Below, in pieces: positions 16,475-24,249 of a DNA stretch of 64,000 bases (its first letter is position 1; every line of letters starts with the position of its first letter). The notes under the pieces were generated by a model, which worked only from the letters and a program-made list of their open reading frames with translations, was not told the DNA's origin and ran no database searches. The position numbers and the translations under genes are program-made. The stretch comes from Actinomycetospora termitidis. Lineage in GTDB: Bacteria > Actinomycetota > Actinomycetes > Mycobacteriales > Pseudonocardiaceae. The stretch is taken from positions 806,001 through 870,000 of the forward strand of contig NZ_JASVWF010000002.1 in assembly GCF_030286555.1 (NCBI RefSeq), in the 5' to 3' direction.

Positions 16475-17446
16475 ATGCGCGCAGTGCAGGTGAGCAAGCT
16501 GGAGGGTCCCGAGGCCCTGGAGGTCGTCGAGCTCGACGAGCCGGTCGCGGGGGAGGGCCAGGTCCTCGTCGACGTCGAGGCGGCCGGGGTCGTGTTCCCC
16601 GACCTGCTGCTCACCCGCGGCGAGTACCAGATGCGCCCCGAGCTCCCCTTCACGCTGGGCTCCGAGGTCGCCGGCACCGTCCGCACGGCGCCGGACGGGT
16701 CGGGCTTCGCGCCGGGCGACCGGGTCGCCGCCCTGTGCGTCGTCGGCGGATTCGCCGAGACCGTGGTGGCGCCCGTCGACCAGACCTTCCCGCTGCCCGA
16801 CGGCGTCTCGTTCGACGTCGGCGCCGGGCTGCCGATGAACTACCTGACCGCCGAGTTCGTCCTGGCCCGCCGCGGCCGCCTCGCGGACGGCGAGACGGTG
16901 CTGGTGCACGGCGCGGCCGGCGGGGTCGGGATCGCCTGCATCCAGTTCGCGAAGGCGCGCGGCGCGACGGTGATCGCGGTGGTCTCCACCGAGGGCAAGG
17001 CCGAGGTCGCCCGGGCCGCCGGCGCCGACCACGCCGTCATGGTCGAGGGCTTCAAGGACGCGGCCCTGGAGATCACGGGGAAGCGCGGGGTGGACGTCGT
17101 CGTCGACCCGGTCGGCGGTGACCGGTTCACCGACTCGCTGCGCTCGCTGAACCGCGGCGGCCGGCTCGTCGTCGTCGGCTTCACCGGTGGCGACATCCCG
17201 ACGGTGAAGGTGAACCGGCTGCTCCTGCGCAACACCGAGGTCGTCGGCGCCGGCTGGGGCGAGTGGGCCTGGAACAACCCCGGCTTCATGCGCGGGCAGT
17301 GGGACGACCTCGCCGACGACATCGCCGCGGGCCGCCTCGCGCCGCCGGTCAGCGCCACCTACCCGCTGGCCCAGGCCACTGCGGCCGTGAACGAGCTCGC
17401 CGAGCGCCGCGTCACCGGGAAGGTCGTCGTCCACCCGCGGGGGTAA
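16475..17446 (+). CDS. Zinc-type alcohol dehydrogenase-like NADPH:quinone oxidoreductase
   Basis: 323 residues of the MDR superfamily. The N-terminal GroES-like domain (MRAVQVSKLEGPEALEVV, FPDLLLTRGEYQMRPELPF, PGDRVAAL) lacks the zinc-ligand Cys/His, typical for quinone reductases. The Rossmann domain begins VLVHGAAGGVGIACIQFAK and continues with GVDVVVDPVGGDRFTDSLRS. It likely reduces quinones or enones with NADPH. CATGAT 6 bases before ATG 16475 gives a leaderless-type promoter. It is followed 21 bases later by an alpha/beta hydrolase with its own -10. Confidence 0.88.
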   Translation: MRAVQVSKLEGPEALEVVELDEPVAGEGQVLVDVEAAGVVFPDLLLTRGEYQMRPELPFTLGSEVAGTVRTAPDGSGFAPGDRVAALCVVGGFAETVVAPVDQTFPLPDGVSFDVGAGLPMNYLTAEFVLARRGRLADGETVLVHGAAGGVGIACIQFAKARGATVIAVVSTEGKAEVARAAGADHAVMVEGFKDAALEITGKRGVDVVVDPVGGDRFTDSLRSLNRGGRLVVVGFTGGDIPTVKVNRLLLRNTEVVGAGWGEWAWNNPGFMRGQWDDLADDIAAGRLAPPVSATYPLAQATAAVNELAERRVTGKVVVHPRG

Positions 17447-17453
17447 GTCCCGC

Positions 17454-17459
17454 TACGGT
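17454..17459 (+). promoter_or_regulatory. Leaderless -10 hexamer of hydrolase gene
   Basis: TACGGT, 7 bases, ATG 17467. Identical to the FKBP hexamer. Confidence 0.45.
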
Positions 17460-17466
17460 CCGACCC

Positions 17467-18255
17467 ATGCTCGCCCACAGCCGCTCCGGCACCGGAGAAC
17501 CGTTGTTCCTCGTTCACGGCATCACGCACCGCCGGCAGGGCTGGGACCCGGTGATCCCGCTGCTCGAGCGCGAGCACGACGTCATCGCCGTCGACCTCCC
17601 CGGGCACGGCGAGTCGGCCGACGTCGACCCCGCGTTCGACGGGTCGATCTCCTACCTGGTCGAGGCGGTCGAGGGCCTCGCGGCTGATCTGGGGATCGAC
17701 CGCCCGCACGTCGCGGGGAACTCGCTGGGCGGGCTGATCGCGCTCGAGATGGCGGCGCGCGGTTCGGTGCGGTCCGCGACGGCGCTCTCGCCGGGCGGGT
17801 TCTGGTCGCCGGTCGGCCGGGCGTGGGCGAAGGGACTGCTCGGCGGCGCCTCGAAGGTCCTCCAGACCTGGCCCCGCGAGCGGCTCGACCGCGTGCTCGC
17901 CTCGCCGGCCGGTCGGTACGCGTTGCTCAGCGCGCTCGTCGCGCATCCCGGCCGCGACCACTACGCCTCGATGGGCGACGACCTGCAGGGTCTGGCCCGT
18001 CCCCGCGAGGGGTTCGCGACGATGCTCGCGACGCTGGAGAAGTGGACCGTCCCCCGGCGCGCGGACGTACCGACGATGGTCGGCTGGGGCTCGCGCGACC
18101 TCCTCCTCCCGCGCGCGCAGATCCGCCGGCTGCGCCGCGTGCTGCCCGACGCCCGGGTGGTCGTGATGCCCGGCTGCGGCCACGTCCCGATGGCCGACGA
18201 CCCGGAGCTCACCGCCGAGCTGATCCTGGGCACCGCCCGGGTCGCGCGGGCATGA
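17467..18255 (+). CDS. Alpha/beta hydrolase
   Basis: 262 residues with the complete alpha/beta-hydrolase set: oxyanion-hole LFLVHGITHRRQGWDPV, DLPGHGES, nucleophile elbow GNSLGG (Ser at about 92), acid in GSRDLLLPRAQ and the catalytic His in GCGHVPMADDPE. It is cytoplasmic and esterase- or hydrolase-like; the substrate is unknown. TACGGT lies 7 bases before ATG 17467. No coupling to its neighbours is visible, though all run in the same direction. Confidence 0.88.
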   Translation: MLAHSRSGTGEPLFLVHGITHRRQGWDPVIPLLEREHDVIAVDLPGHGESADVDPAFDGSISYLVEAVEGLAADLGIDRPHVAGNSLGGLIALEMAARGSVRSATALSPGGFWSPVGRAWAKGLLGGASKVLQTWPRERLDRVLASPAGRYALLSALVAHPGRDHYASMGDDLQGLARPREGFATMLATLEKWTVPRRADVPTMVGWGSRDLLLPRAQIRRLRRVLPDARVVVMPGCGHVPMADDPELTAELILGTARVARA

Positions 18256-18285
18256 ACGGGTGCGCATCCGTGGCAGAGTGACGCC

Positions 18286-18465
18286 GTGGCCCACGAGAAC
18301 GAGTGGTACTACTGCCTGAAGCACAAGACGGTGGAGCCGTACGACGGCTGCCGCGCGGCCGACCGCCTCGGCCCCTACCCCGACCCCGACACGGCGGCGC
18401 GGGCGCTCGAGATCGCCCACGAGCGCACCGAGGCGGAGGACCGACGGGACCGCGAGGAGCGGTAG
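18286..18465 (+). CDS. Small conserved-looking protein, WYYCLKH type
   Basis: 59 residues beginning MAHENEWYYCLKHKTVEPYD from GTG 18286, then GCRAADRLGPYPDPDTAARALEIAHERTEAED. Two Cys residues (C-L-K-H and G-C-R) and a charged C-terminal helix are its only landmarks; similar tiny proteins with W-Y-Y/F-C-x-x-H are common in actinobacteria and have no known role. CAGAGT 6 bases upstream gives the leaderless geometry. Its stop TAG overlaps the GTG of the OsmC gene by one base (TAGTG), so the two are translationally coupled. Too short for most gene finders. Confidence 0.65.
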   Translation: MAHENEWYYCLKHKTVEPYDGCRAADRLGPYPDPDTAARALEIAHERTEAEDRRDREER

Positions 18466-18911
18466 TGGCGCACGAGTACCGGCTGGCGGTGACCTGGGCG
18501 GAGGACCCGGGCACCGTCGACTACCGCTCGTACACCCGCGACCACGTCGTGACGGCGGGCGGCAAGCCGGCCCTGGAGGGCTCGGCGGACCGGGCGTTCC
18601 GCGGGAACGCGGCGCGGTGGAACCCCGAGGAACTACTGGTGGCGGCGCTGTCGGAGTGCCACCTGCTGAGCTTCCTGCACGTGGCGGCCGAGGCGGGGCT
18701 GGTCGTCACCGCGTACGCCGACGCACCGGTGGGGCGGATGACCAAGGACGACGACGGCGGGTGGTCCTTCGAGTCGGTCGTCCTGCATCCCACGGTGACG
18801 GCGACCGGTGACGCCGACCTGGAGACGCTCCACCACGCCGCGCACGAGGCGTGCTTCATCGCCCGCAGCGTGGCGTTCCCCGTGACGGTGGAGCCGGCCG
18901 ACGCGGGTTAG
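18465..18911 (+). CDS. OsmC-family protein
   Basis: 148 residues. The OsmC/Ohr fold is shown by FRGNAARWNPEELLVAALSECHLLSFLHVAAEAGL, with the first reactive Cys in SECH and the second in HEACFIARS near residue 130. OsmC-type proteins reduce organic hydroperoxides. The start GTG overlaps the preceding stop, linking it to the 59-residue protein. Its 3' end overlaps the convergent IclR gene by 4 bases. Confidence 0.85.
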   Translation: MAHEYRLAVTWAEDPGTVDYRSYTRDHVVTAGGKPALEGSADRAFRGNAARWNPEELLVAALSECHLLSFLHVAAEAGLVVTAYADAPVGRMTKDDDGGWSFESVVLHPTVTATGDADLETLHHAAHEACFIARSVAFPVTVEPADAG

Positions 18912-19654
18912 CGGTACCAGAGCCGGTGGGCCGTGCGGGCCACCTCGGTGACGGCACGCACCGTCTCGGCGTGGCACGTGGCGAGCTGCCGGGTGGGCAT
19001 CGAGACCGCGAGGCACGCGGCGACGCGCCCACCCGGGTCGGCGACCGGTGCGGCGACGCAGCTGAAGCCCTCCGCGAACTCCTCGCGGTCCAGGGCGTAG
19101 CCGTCCCGCCGGATCGCGGCGAGCTCGACGTCGAGGGTGGTCGGGTCGGTGATCGTGGACGCGGTGAAGCGGGTCCACGTGCCGCCCTCGAGGCGGGACC
19201 GGCGTGCGGACGAGAAGGCCATGAGGACCTTCGCCGCGGCCACGGCGTGCGCCATCGACGGCGGCACGCGGGCGGGGAGCTCGGGGATCCGGGCCAGCCG
19301 CTCGTGCCCGCGGGCGTCGAGCAGGTCGACGTGGTCGTCGTCGGTCCACTCGGCGAGATAGGCGCGCGCCCGCGTGCGACGGTGCAGCTCGGTGACGGCG
19401 TCCGCGAGCATCGTCGGGACCTCGGAGGCCCGCCGCACCGGACCGTCACCCCCTGACGGGCCGGGCCGCATCCGGTACGAGCCGGTCGGGGTCTGCTCGA
19501 CGTAGCCGCCCGCCACGAGGGCGTCCACCGACTCCCGAGCCGCCTCCGCCGCGCGGCCGAGGTGCCGGCCCGCGCGGCGGAGGTCGAGACCGTCCGGGTT
19601 CGCGGCGAACAGGCGCAGCGCGCGGAGCATGCCCGGGGGCGTCGCGGTCGTCAC
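18908..19654 (-). CDS. IclR-family transcriptional regulator
   Basis: 248 residues. An N-terminal winged helix (LRALRLFAANPDGLDLRRAG, then ESVDALVAGGYVEQTPTGSYRM) and a C-terminal effector-binding GAF-like domain with SMAHAVAAAKVLMAFSS, EEFAEGFSCVAAPVADPGGRVAACLAVSMP. GTG 19654 is preceded by TAGACT with 7 bases between, supporting a leaderless start; the frame runs much further upstream without similarity. Target unknown; the closest divergent gene is the secreted-repeat protein on the same strand upstream, so autoregulation is the only safe suggestion. Confidence 0.85.
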   Translation of the reverse strand: MTTATPPGMLRALRLFAANPDGLDLRRAGRHLGRAAEAARESVDALVAGGYVEQTPTGSYRMRPGPSGGDGPVRRASEVPTMLADAVTELHRRTRARAYLAEWTDDDHVDLLDARGHERLARIPELPARVPPSMAHAVAAAKVLMAFSSARRSRLEGGTWTRFTASTITDPTTLDVELAAIRRDGYALDREEFAEGFSCVAAPVADPGGRVAACLAVSMPTRQLATCHAETVRAVTEVARTAHRLWYR

Positions 19655-19710
19655 GCCCCGGAGTCTAGGTTGCTCTGCGTGATGCGCTGCTGAGCTGTTC
19701 GAGTGAAGGT

Positions 19711-20757
19711 TCAGTAGCCGGACGATGCGCCTGCGTCGCCGTAGCCGGACTCGCCACCGGCGGCCGATCCGCCGTTCGACTGACCGGTGCTCGCCTGCCC
19801 GCCACTCTGCCCAGCACCGGCCGCCGGGGCGTTCCCGGCGACGGCCTTGCCGTCCGGACCCACGGCCTTCCAGGTCCCGCCCACGCCGTTGCCCGCGGTC
19901 TCGCCGGGCCCGGCGTCCTTGCCGTAGCGGTAGAGCGGCCAGCCGTTCAGGGTCAGCTGCTTCGTGCCGTCGGGACGGTCGACGGTGCCGACGCGGCTGG
20001 CGTCGATGCCCTTGAGCCACGGGTCCCCGTCGGAGGCGAGGACCGGCGGCCACTGCTCGGCGCAGGTGCCCGTGCACGTGGCGGCGGCCGGCTTGTTCGA
20101 GTCCTTCGTGTACTGGTACAGCGTGTAACCATCGCTGGTGGCGACGGTGCCGAGCGGCGTCTGCCGGGTCGCGAGGTTCGCTCCCGTGAGCGACGTCGGG
20201 GCGGCCGCGCCGGCGCCCGCGGTGGGCGTGACCGCCTGGTCCGAGGTGCCCCAGTGCGCGATCGCGACGTAGCCCGCCGCGCCGGCGGCCACGGCACCGG
20301 CGGCGACGAGGGCGAGCAGCATCTTCCGCCCGGTCCCGCCGCGCCCGGCCCGGCGGTGCGTGGAGGTGGGGAGCGGGCCGCTCGGGTGCTCGTCGCGCGG
20401 CTCGGCGTACTCGACGTCGTCGGCCAGGCGGCGCCGCACGGTCGGCGCGGCGGTGTCGCGGCCGGCCGGGTGGGCGTAGGCCTGCGGCCCGGACAGCGGG
20501 CGGTCCTGGCTGCTCCAGCTCCCGGTCGACGGCGGACGCGCGCCGACGGGCTGCGGGCCGGAGTACGGGTGGGCCGGCCCGCCGTACTGCCCGACCGGCT
20601 GCGGGATCGACTGTGGACCGGAGACGGGGCCGCCGTAGGGGGCCGCCGGGTAGCCGCCGGTGCGGGGCGCGGCGTCGTGACCGTCGTACCGACCCGCCTC
20701 CCGGGGCACGGGCATGCCGAACTCCGGTCGGGGGTCCTGCTGCAGGTCGGGGCGCAT
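19711..20757 (-). CDS. Membrane-anchored protein with two secreted-repeat (PF03640-type) domains
   Basis: 348 residues. The first 150 form a Pro/Gly/Gln-rich cytoplasmic region with repeated GPQ elements (VSGPQSIPQPVGQYGGP, YSGPQPVG, LSGPQAYAHP). One membrane segment follows (KMLLALVAAGAVAAGAAGYVAIA). The outer part holds two 'secreted repeat' units, each a strand pair with YTLYQYTKDSNKP/WPLYRYGKDAGPG, and a Cys pair (TCTGTCAEQWPP) in the first. It ends in a low-complexity Gly/Ser tail. The repeats occur in actinobacterial lipoproteins of unknown role. GGAGG lies upstream of ATG 20757. Confidence 0.8.
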   Translation of the reverse strand: MRPDLQQDPRPEFGMPVPREAGRYDGHDAAPRTGGYPAAPYGGPVSGPQSIPQPVGQYGGPAHPYSGPQPVGARPPSTGSWSSQDRPLSGPQAYAHPAGRDTAAPTVRRRLADDVEYAEPRDEHPSGPLPTSTHRRAGRGGTGRKMLLALVAAGAVAAGAAGYVAIAHWGTSDQAVTPTAGAGAAAPTSLTGANLATRQTPLGTVATSDGYTLYQYTKDSNKPAAATCTGTCAEQWPPVLASDGDPWLKGIDASRVGTVDRPDGTKQLTLNGWPLYRYGKDAGPGETAGNGVGGTWKAVGPDGKAVAGNAPAAGAGQSGGQASTGQSNGGSAAGGESGYGDAGASSGY

Positions 20758-21040
20758 GGGGGACGTACCTCCGGTCGCTGGGGAGCGGTGCGCGCCGCGG
20801 GAGTCGGGGGTGTCCCGCGGCGGCAGCGACGACGTTAGGCACGACGGCCGTCCCGACCCCCGCTTGCTGAGAGCGAGCGGGTGCTCACGCCGGGCAGGGG
20901 CGCTCGTCGCGCGGCGAACGGCGGATGAATCTTCCGGACGGCGGGTCGGATTACTCCGACTGCCGAGGTCACGGTTCAGAAACGGCGGCCGCGTGCCGTT
21001 CGCCGTCCGAACCCGCCCGACCCGGCGTCAGGAACGACAA
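20758..21040. other. Intergenic region, 283 bp
   Basis: Between the start of the secreted-repeat gene and the tRNA terminator. It should hold the promoter of the secreted-repeat gene. I see no convincing gene or large inverted repeat in it; the only conspicuous feature is a run of GCGGCGAAC/CGGCGG-type words. Confidence 0.4.
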
Positions 21041-21070
21041 AGGCCCTGGTCACGAGTGTGACCAGGGCCT
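21041..21070 (-). terminator. Intrinsic terminator of tRNA cluster
   Basis: 13-bp perfect hairpin AGGCCCTGGTCAC/GTGACCAGGGCCT with a 4-base loop. Read on the minus strand it is followed by TTTGTCG, a short U-run, just 5 bases after the tRNA-Val 3' end. Closely similar terminators follow tRNA-Val(CAC) and lie in the right repeat of the integrated element. Confidence 0.8.
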
Positions 21071-21074
21071 GTTG

Positions 21075-21146
<72 letters not shown>

Positions 21147-21147
21147 G

Positions 21148-21219
21148 AGGCGGAGGCGGGAATCGAACCCGCGTACAGGGCTTTGCAGGCCCTTGCCTAA
21201 GCCACTCGGCCACTCCGCC
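21148..21219 (-). tRNA. tRNA-Cys(GCA)
   Basis: 72 nt on the minus strand. The acceptor GGCGGAG pairs with CTCCGCC, discriminator T; the anticodon loop is CTGCAAA with anticodon GCA. One base separates it from tRNA-Val, so the transcript must be cut by RNase activity at both sides. Confidence 0.92.
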
Positions 21220-21259
21220 GGGATCCTCGGAGCCAGCAGCCCGAGGGGCCTGCCTCCCG

Positions 21260-21332
21260 AGCGGACGACGGGACTCGAACCCGCGACCCTCACCTTGGCA
21301 AGGTGATGCGCTACCAACTGCGCTACGTCCGC
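21260..21332 (-). tRNA. tRNA-Gly(GCC)
   Basis: 73 nt on the minus strand. The acceptor GCGGACG pairs with CGTCCGC (discriminator T); the anticodon stem TCACC/GGTGA encloses TTGCCAA, anticodon GCC. First gene of the tRNA cluster. Confidence 0.92.
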
Positions 21333-21353
21333 ATGTCACCGGCGAGAACTTCC

Positions 21354-21367
21354 GGAGAACGTTCTCC
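21354..21367. promoter_or_regulatory. Perfect 14-bp palindrome upstream of tRNA cluster
   Basis: GGAGAACGTTCTCC, 22 bases before the tRNA-Gly 5' end on the minus strand, with TAGAGT-type -10 words further upstream near 21388. It could be a regulator site or simply part of the 5' leader. Confidence 0.35.
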
Positions 21368-21426
21368 CTGCCGATGACGTGAACTCTACTGCATCGTGCG
21401 CGCCCCCCGCGGAGGGGGGTCGAAGA

Positions 21427-21846
21427 TCAGCTCGGGTCCGTGGAGAGCAGCAGGCCGAGGGCGTGCTCGAGGTCCAGCCAGTCGTCCTCGGAGCCGGGCT
21501 CGATCACCTCGTGGGTCCGCTGGAGGAACTCCGAGACCTCACGGGCGAGCGCGCGGAAGGTCGCGTGACCCGACGGCGAGGAGAGCTCGATCTCCACCGA
21601 CTCGCCCTCCGAGGGGCGGATGCGGACGTCGCCGTCGCCGGCGGTGTCGATGAGGCCCTCGGTGAGGAGGTCCCGCGAGAAGACCCACTCGACCCAGCCG
21701 GCGCGACCGGTCCGGAAGGCGGCCTGCACCGCGTAGGGGTCGCGGGTGTCGTACCGGAGCTCGACCTGCACCGGGACGGGCGGGTTCGGCGGACCGATGA
21801 GGTCGAACACCGCCGTGGACCGGATCGTGACGTGGTCGTTGTGCAT
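21427..21846 (-). CDS. ssgB: SsgA-family sporulation/cell-division regulator, SsgB-like
   Basis: 139 residues. The SALP family marks are VPVQVELRYDTRDPYAVQAAF, WVEWVFSRDLLTEGLID and GDVRIRPSEG, in the order seen for SsgB, which recruits FtsZ to division sites in Streptomyces and is the conserved member in non-sporulating actinobacteria. The start ATG 21846 (MHNDHVTIRST) was chosen because similarity begins there; the frame extends 28 codons further. It has no neighbour with related function: upstream divergent is a sigma/anti-sigma operon, downstream are tRNAs. Confidence 0.85.
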   Translation of the reverse strand: MHNDHVTIRSTAVFDLIGPPNPPVPVQVELRYDTRDPYAVQAAFRTGRAGWVEWVFSRDLLTEGLIDTAGDGDVRIRPSEGESVEIELSSPSGHATFRALAREVSEFLQRTHEVIEPGSEDDWLDLEHALGLLLSTDPS

Positions 21847-22085
21847 TCGAAGGCTGCCTTTCGCGCACGCTGCTGTCGAAGAGGGGAACGACCGGCGGCC
21901 GAGCCTGTGACGCCGGTTCACCCGGCTCACGCACCGAGAGCATCTTAGGAGTACCCGGTCGAGGCCTTACTCGGTCCGCCTCCGTGACGACGCACCCTCC
22001 CCGCCGGAGCGCCCCCCGGTACCCGACCGCACTAACCTGGGCGGCGTCCGACCCGGACACGGCAGCGCGAGGAGGTGGGGGAACC

Positions 22086-22736
22086 GTGGCGGAGGCGCCG
22101 CACGGCCGTTCTGACGCGACTGCGGAGCGTGACGAGCCGTCCGATGCGGCAGTGGCGGACGCCACATTGCTGCAGGCCGTGACCGAGCGCGCACCGAGAG
22201 CACTCGACGCCTTCTACGACCGGTTCTCCCGACGGGCCTACGGGCTCGCCCGCCGGATCTGCGTGGACGAGACGCTCGCCGAAGAAGTCGTCCAGGAGGT
22301 CTTCCTCCAGGTGTGGCGCCAGCCGGACCGGTTCGACCCGTCCCGGGGCAGCGTCGCGACCTGGCTCATGACGATGGTCCACCACCGCTCCGTCGACGCC
22401 GTGCGCCGCGAGTCCACCCGCCGTAAGTACACCGTCCCCCCGGCGGAGGACGGCGAGGAGTGGAGCGCGCAGGACCGCGCGGGCACCGCGCCGGGCGCCG
22501 ACGAGACGGCCCTGGACCGGGTCGTGGCCGGCCACGTGCGGGAGGCCCTCGGCGAACTCCCGGCCGAACAGCGGGAGGCGCTGACCCTCGCGTACTTCGG
22601 CGGTTTCACCCAGCGAGAGGTCGCGAGCATCGCGGGCGTCCCGTTGGGCACGGTGAAATCGCGCATGTTCACCGCCGTCCGCACCCTGCGCGGGCTGCTG
22701 GACGGTCGCGTCGACCGGGGGGAGGGGACCGCATGA
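22086..22736 (+). CDS. ECF sigma factor, SigK-like
   Basis: 216 residues. Region 2 is seen at ALDAFYDRFSRRAYGLARRI, DETLAEEVVQEVFLQVWRQP; region 4 at ALGELPAEQREALTLAYFGG followed by the helix-turn-helix QREVASIAGVPLGTVKSRM. It directs RNA polymerase to its own regulon and is presumably held by the anti-sigma gene that follows with an ATGA overlap. The start GTG 22086 was chosen because AGGAGG lies about 11 bases upstream; a GTG at 21984 is in frame but less likely. Similar to the SigK/RskA pair in mycobacteria. Confidence 0.87.
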   Translation: MAEAPHGRSDATAERDEPSDAAVADATLLQAVTERAPRALDAFYDRFSRRAYGLARRICVDETLAEEVVQEVFLQVWRQPDRFDPSRGSVATWLMTMVHHRSVDAVRRESTRRKYTVPPAEDGEEWSAQDRAGTAPGADETALDRVVAGHVREALGELPAEQREALTLAYFGGFTQREVASIAGVPLGTVKSRMFTAVRTLRGLLDGRVDRGEGTA

Positions 22737-23521
22737 GGGCGACGCCCGAGGGCCACCCCGAACTCGCCGTGGCGTGGGCGCTCTACGCCCTGGCCCCGGA
22801 GGAGGCGGCCGAGTTCTCCGAGCACCTCCCCGAGTGCTCGGCCTGCCGGACGATCGTGGCCGAGACCGAGGACGTCGGCGCCCTGCTCGCCACGGCGGTG
22901 CCGGAGGAGGAGCCGCCGCCCGCGTTGCGGGACCGGATCCTGGCGGCGGCTGCGGATGACAGCGAAGCGTCGTCGCTGTCGTCCAGTGACAGTGACGCCG
23001 CTTCGTCGACCGTCGTCCCGCTGCGCCCGCGGTGGGTCCGGCGTGCCGTGGCCGGGGTCGCGCTCGCGGCCGCGGTGGCGCTCGTCGTCGTGATCGGCGG
23101 GCTGGTGAACGCGAACCGCGACCTCGCCCGGGAACGGGACACCGCGGCGGCGCAGGCGGCGCAGAGCCGGCAGGTCGTCGAGCTCGTGGACGCCGCGTCG
23201 CGCACCCCGCACACCGTGCTCGCGACCCCGCAGGGTGGGTTCGTCGGCCTCGTCGTGGACCGCGGCGCCGGGCCGGAGTTCCTCGCGACCGGACTGCCGG
23301 CGAACGCCGCCGACCAGACCTACGTCCTCTGGGGACTCGAGGGCGGACGACCCGTCGGACTGGGGACGTTCGACATGTCCGGTTCGGCGCCCGTGGCGTC
23401 TTCCGTACCCTCGACGGGGACCGGTGGTCGTTACGCCGGGTTCGCGGTGTCCCTCGAGCCCGGGCGTGCGGTGCCGGCCGCGCCGACGCAGATCGTCGCG
23501 AGCGGTCAGCTGGCGGGCTGA
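22733..23521 (+). CDS. Transmembrane anti-sigma factor, RskA-like
   Basis: 262 residues. The N-terminal cytoplasmic zinc-anti-sigma motif H-x3-C-x2-C is HLPECSAC at about 30-37. A single membrane segment lies at about 103-123 (AVAGVALAAAVALVVVIGGL), and the outer C-terminal domain with GLPANAADQTYVLWGLEGG matches the RskA-type domain. It should bind and inhibit the sigma factor encoded just upstream until proteolysis releases it. Start ATG 22733 overlaps the sigma stop (ATGA). Confidence 0.87.
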   Translation: MRATPEGHPELAVAWALYALAPEEAAEFSEHLPECSACRTIVAETEDVGALLATAVPEEEPPPALRDRILAAAADDSEASSLSSSDSDAASSTVVPLRPRWVRRAVAGVALAAAVALVVVIGGLVNANRDLARERDTAAAQAAQSRQVVELVDAASRTPHTVLATPQGGFVGLVVDRGAGPEFLATGLPANAADQTYVLWGLEGGRPVGLGTFDMSGSAPVASSVPSTGTGGRYAGFAVSLEPGRAVPAAPTQIVASGQLAG

Positions 23522-23558
23522 CCCCTCGCCCGAGCACCGACGACACCGAGGAAGGCCG

Positions 23559-24053
23559 ATGTCTGCCGGGACCCCCGAGGGCACCACGTCCGAGCGTCCG
23601 TCCGCGCCCGGCACCGGCGCGCCCACTCCTCGTCAGGGCCGCCTGCACGCCCTGCGCGTGCGCCTGCGGGCCTTCCGCATGAAGGTCCGCGCCCGGCCGT
23701 CGTGGAACCTCGCGTGGCGCATCGGGATCGGTGTGCTCGGCGGCGTGGTCCTGATCCTGGGCGTCATCGCGATCCCGTACCCCGGCCCCGGCTGGCTGAT
23801 CGTCTTCACCGGCCTCGGCATCCTCGCGACGGAGTTCGAGTGGGCCGGGCGCGTCCTGCGCTTCGCCCGGCGCTATTACGACCGGTGGGTCGCGTGGGTC
23901 AAGCGCCAGAACAAGGTGGTCCAGCTGCTGCTCGCGCTGGCGACCTGCGCGGTGGTCCTGGCGACGTTGTGGCTGCTCGACGCCCTGTGGATCGTCGCCA
24001 AGTTCGTGGGCCTCGGTCACTGGACCTGGCTGCACAGCCCGATCCTCGCGTGA
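23559..24053 (+). CDS. TIGR02611-family membrane protein
   Basis: 164 residues: a polar N-terminal region, then two or three hydrophobic segments (IGIGVLGGVVLILGVIAI, WLIVFTGLGILATEFEWA and ALATCAVVLATLWLLDALWI). The central IPYPGPGWLIVFTGLGILATEFEWA motif is the signature of the TIGR02611 group of small actinobacterial membrane proteins with unknown role. GAGGAAGG is 4 bases before ATG 23559. It ends 20 bases before the tRNA-Val gene used by the integrated element. Confidence 0.8.
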   Translation: MSAGTPEGTTSERPSAPGTGAPTPRQGRLHALRVRLRAFRMKVRARPSWNLAWRIGIGVLGGVVLILGVIAIPYPGPGWLIVFTGLGILATEFEWAGRVLRFARRYYDRWVAWVKRQNKVVQLLLALATCAVVLATLWLLDALWIVAKFVGLGHWTWLHSPILA

Positions 24054-24073
24054 GTTAGGCTGATCCCTGCTGC

Positions 24074-24145
24074 GGGCGATTAGCTCAGGGGGAGAGCGCT
24101 TCGTTCACACCGAAGAGGTCACTGGTTCGATCCCAGTATCGCCCA
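24074..24145 (+). tRNA. tRNA-Val(CAC), integration target
   Basis: 72 nt. The acceptor GGGCGAT pairs with ATCGCCC (discriminator A); anticodon stem CTTCG/CGAAG with loop TTCACAC, anticodon CAC; T arm ACTGG-TTCGATC-CCAGT. Its 3' part from 24102 is repeated 4031 bp downstream, so it served as an attachment site and remains intact. Confidence 0.93.
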
Positions 24146-24201
24146 CGCAGGAAGGCCCTGGTCAGGGACTCGCAAGAGTCACCGGCCAGGGCCTTTGTCG
24201 T
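24102..24201 (+). repeat. Left attachment repeat (attL) of integrated element
   Basis: 100 bp covering the anticodon loop to the 3' end of tRNA-Val plus its terminator. The same 100 bp recur at 28133-28232 with 7 mismatches by eye. The longest identical stretch is the 24 bases from the anticodon stem through the T-loop region. Confidence 0.85.
24152..24195 (+). terminator. tRNA-Val(CAC) terminator
   Basis: 12-bp stem AAGGCCCTGGTC/GGCCAGGGCCTT (one G-U) with an inner GACTC-GCAA-GAGTC hairpin, followed by TTTGTCG. It starts 6 bases after the tRNA. Confidence 0.75.
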
Positions 24202-24249
24202 TCCGGACCATGATCCATGCAGCAGGAATGCAGCAGCGGGCGGCAAGGC

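Noticed and set aside
21354..21367. GGAGAACGTTCTCC as a LexA/SOS box
   Set aside because: Actinobacterial SOS boxes need a four-base gap between GAAC and GTTC; here the half-sites are adjacent. Kept as an unnamed palindrome.
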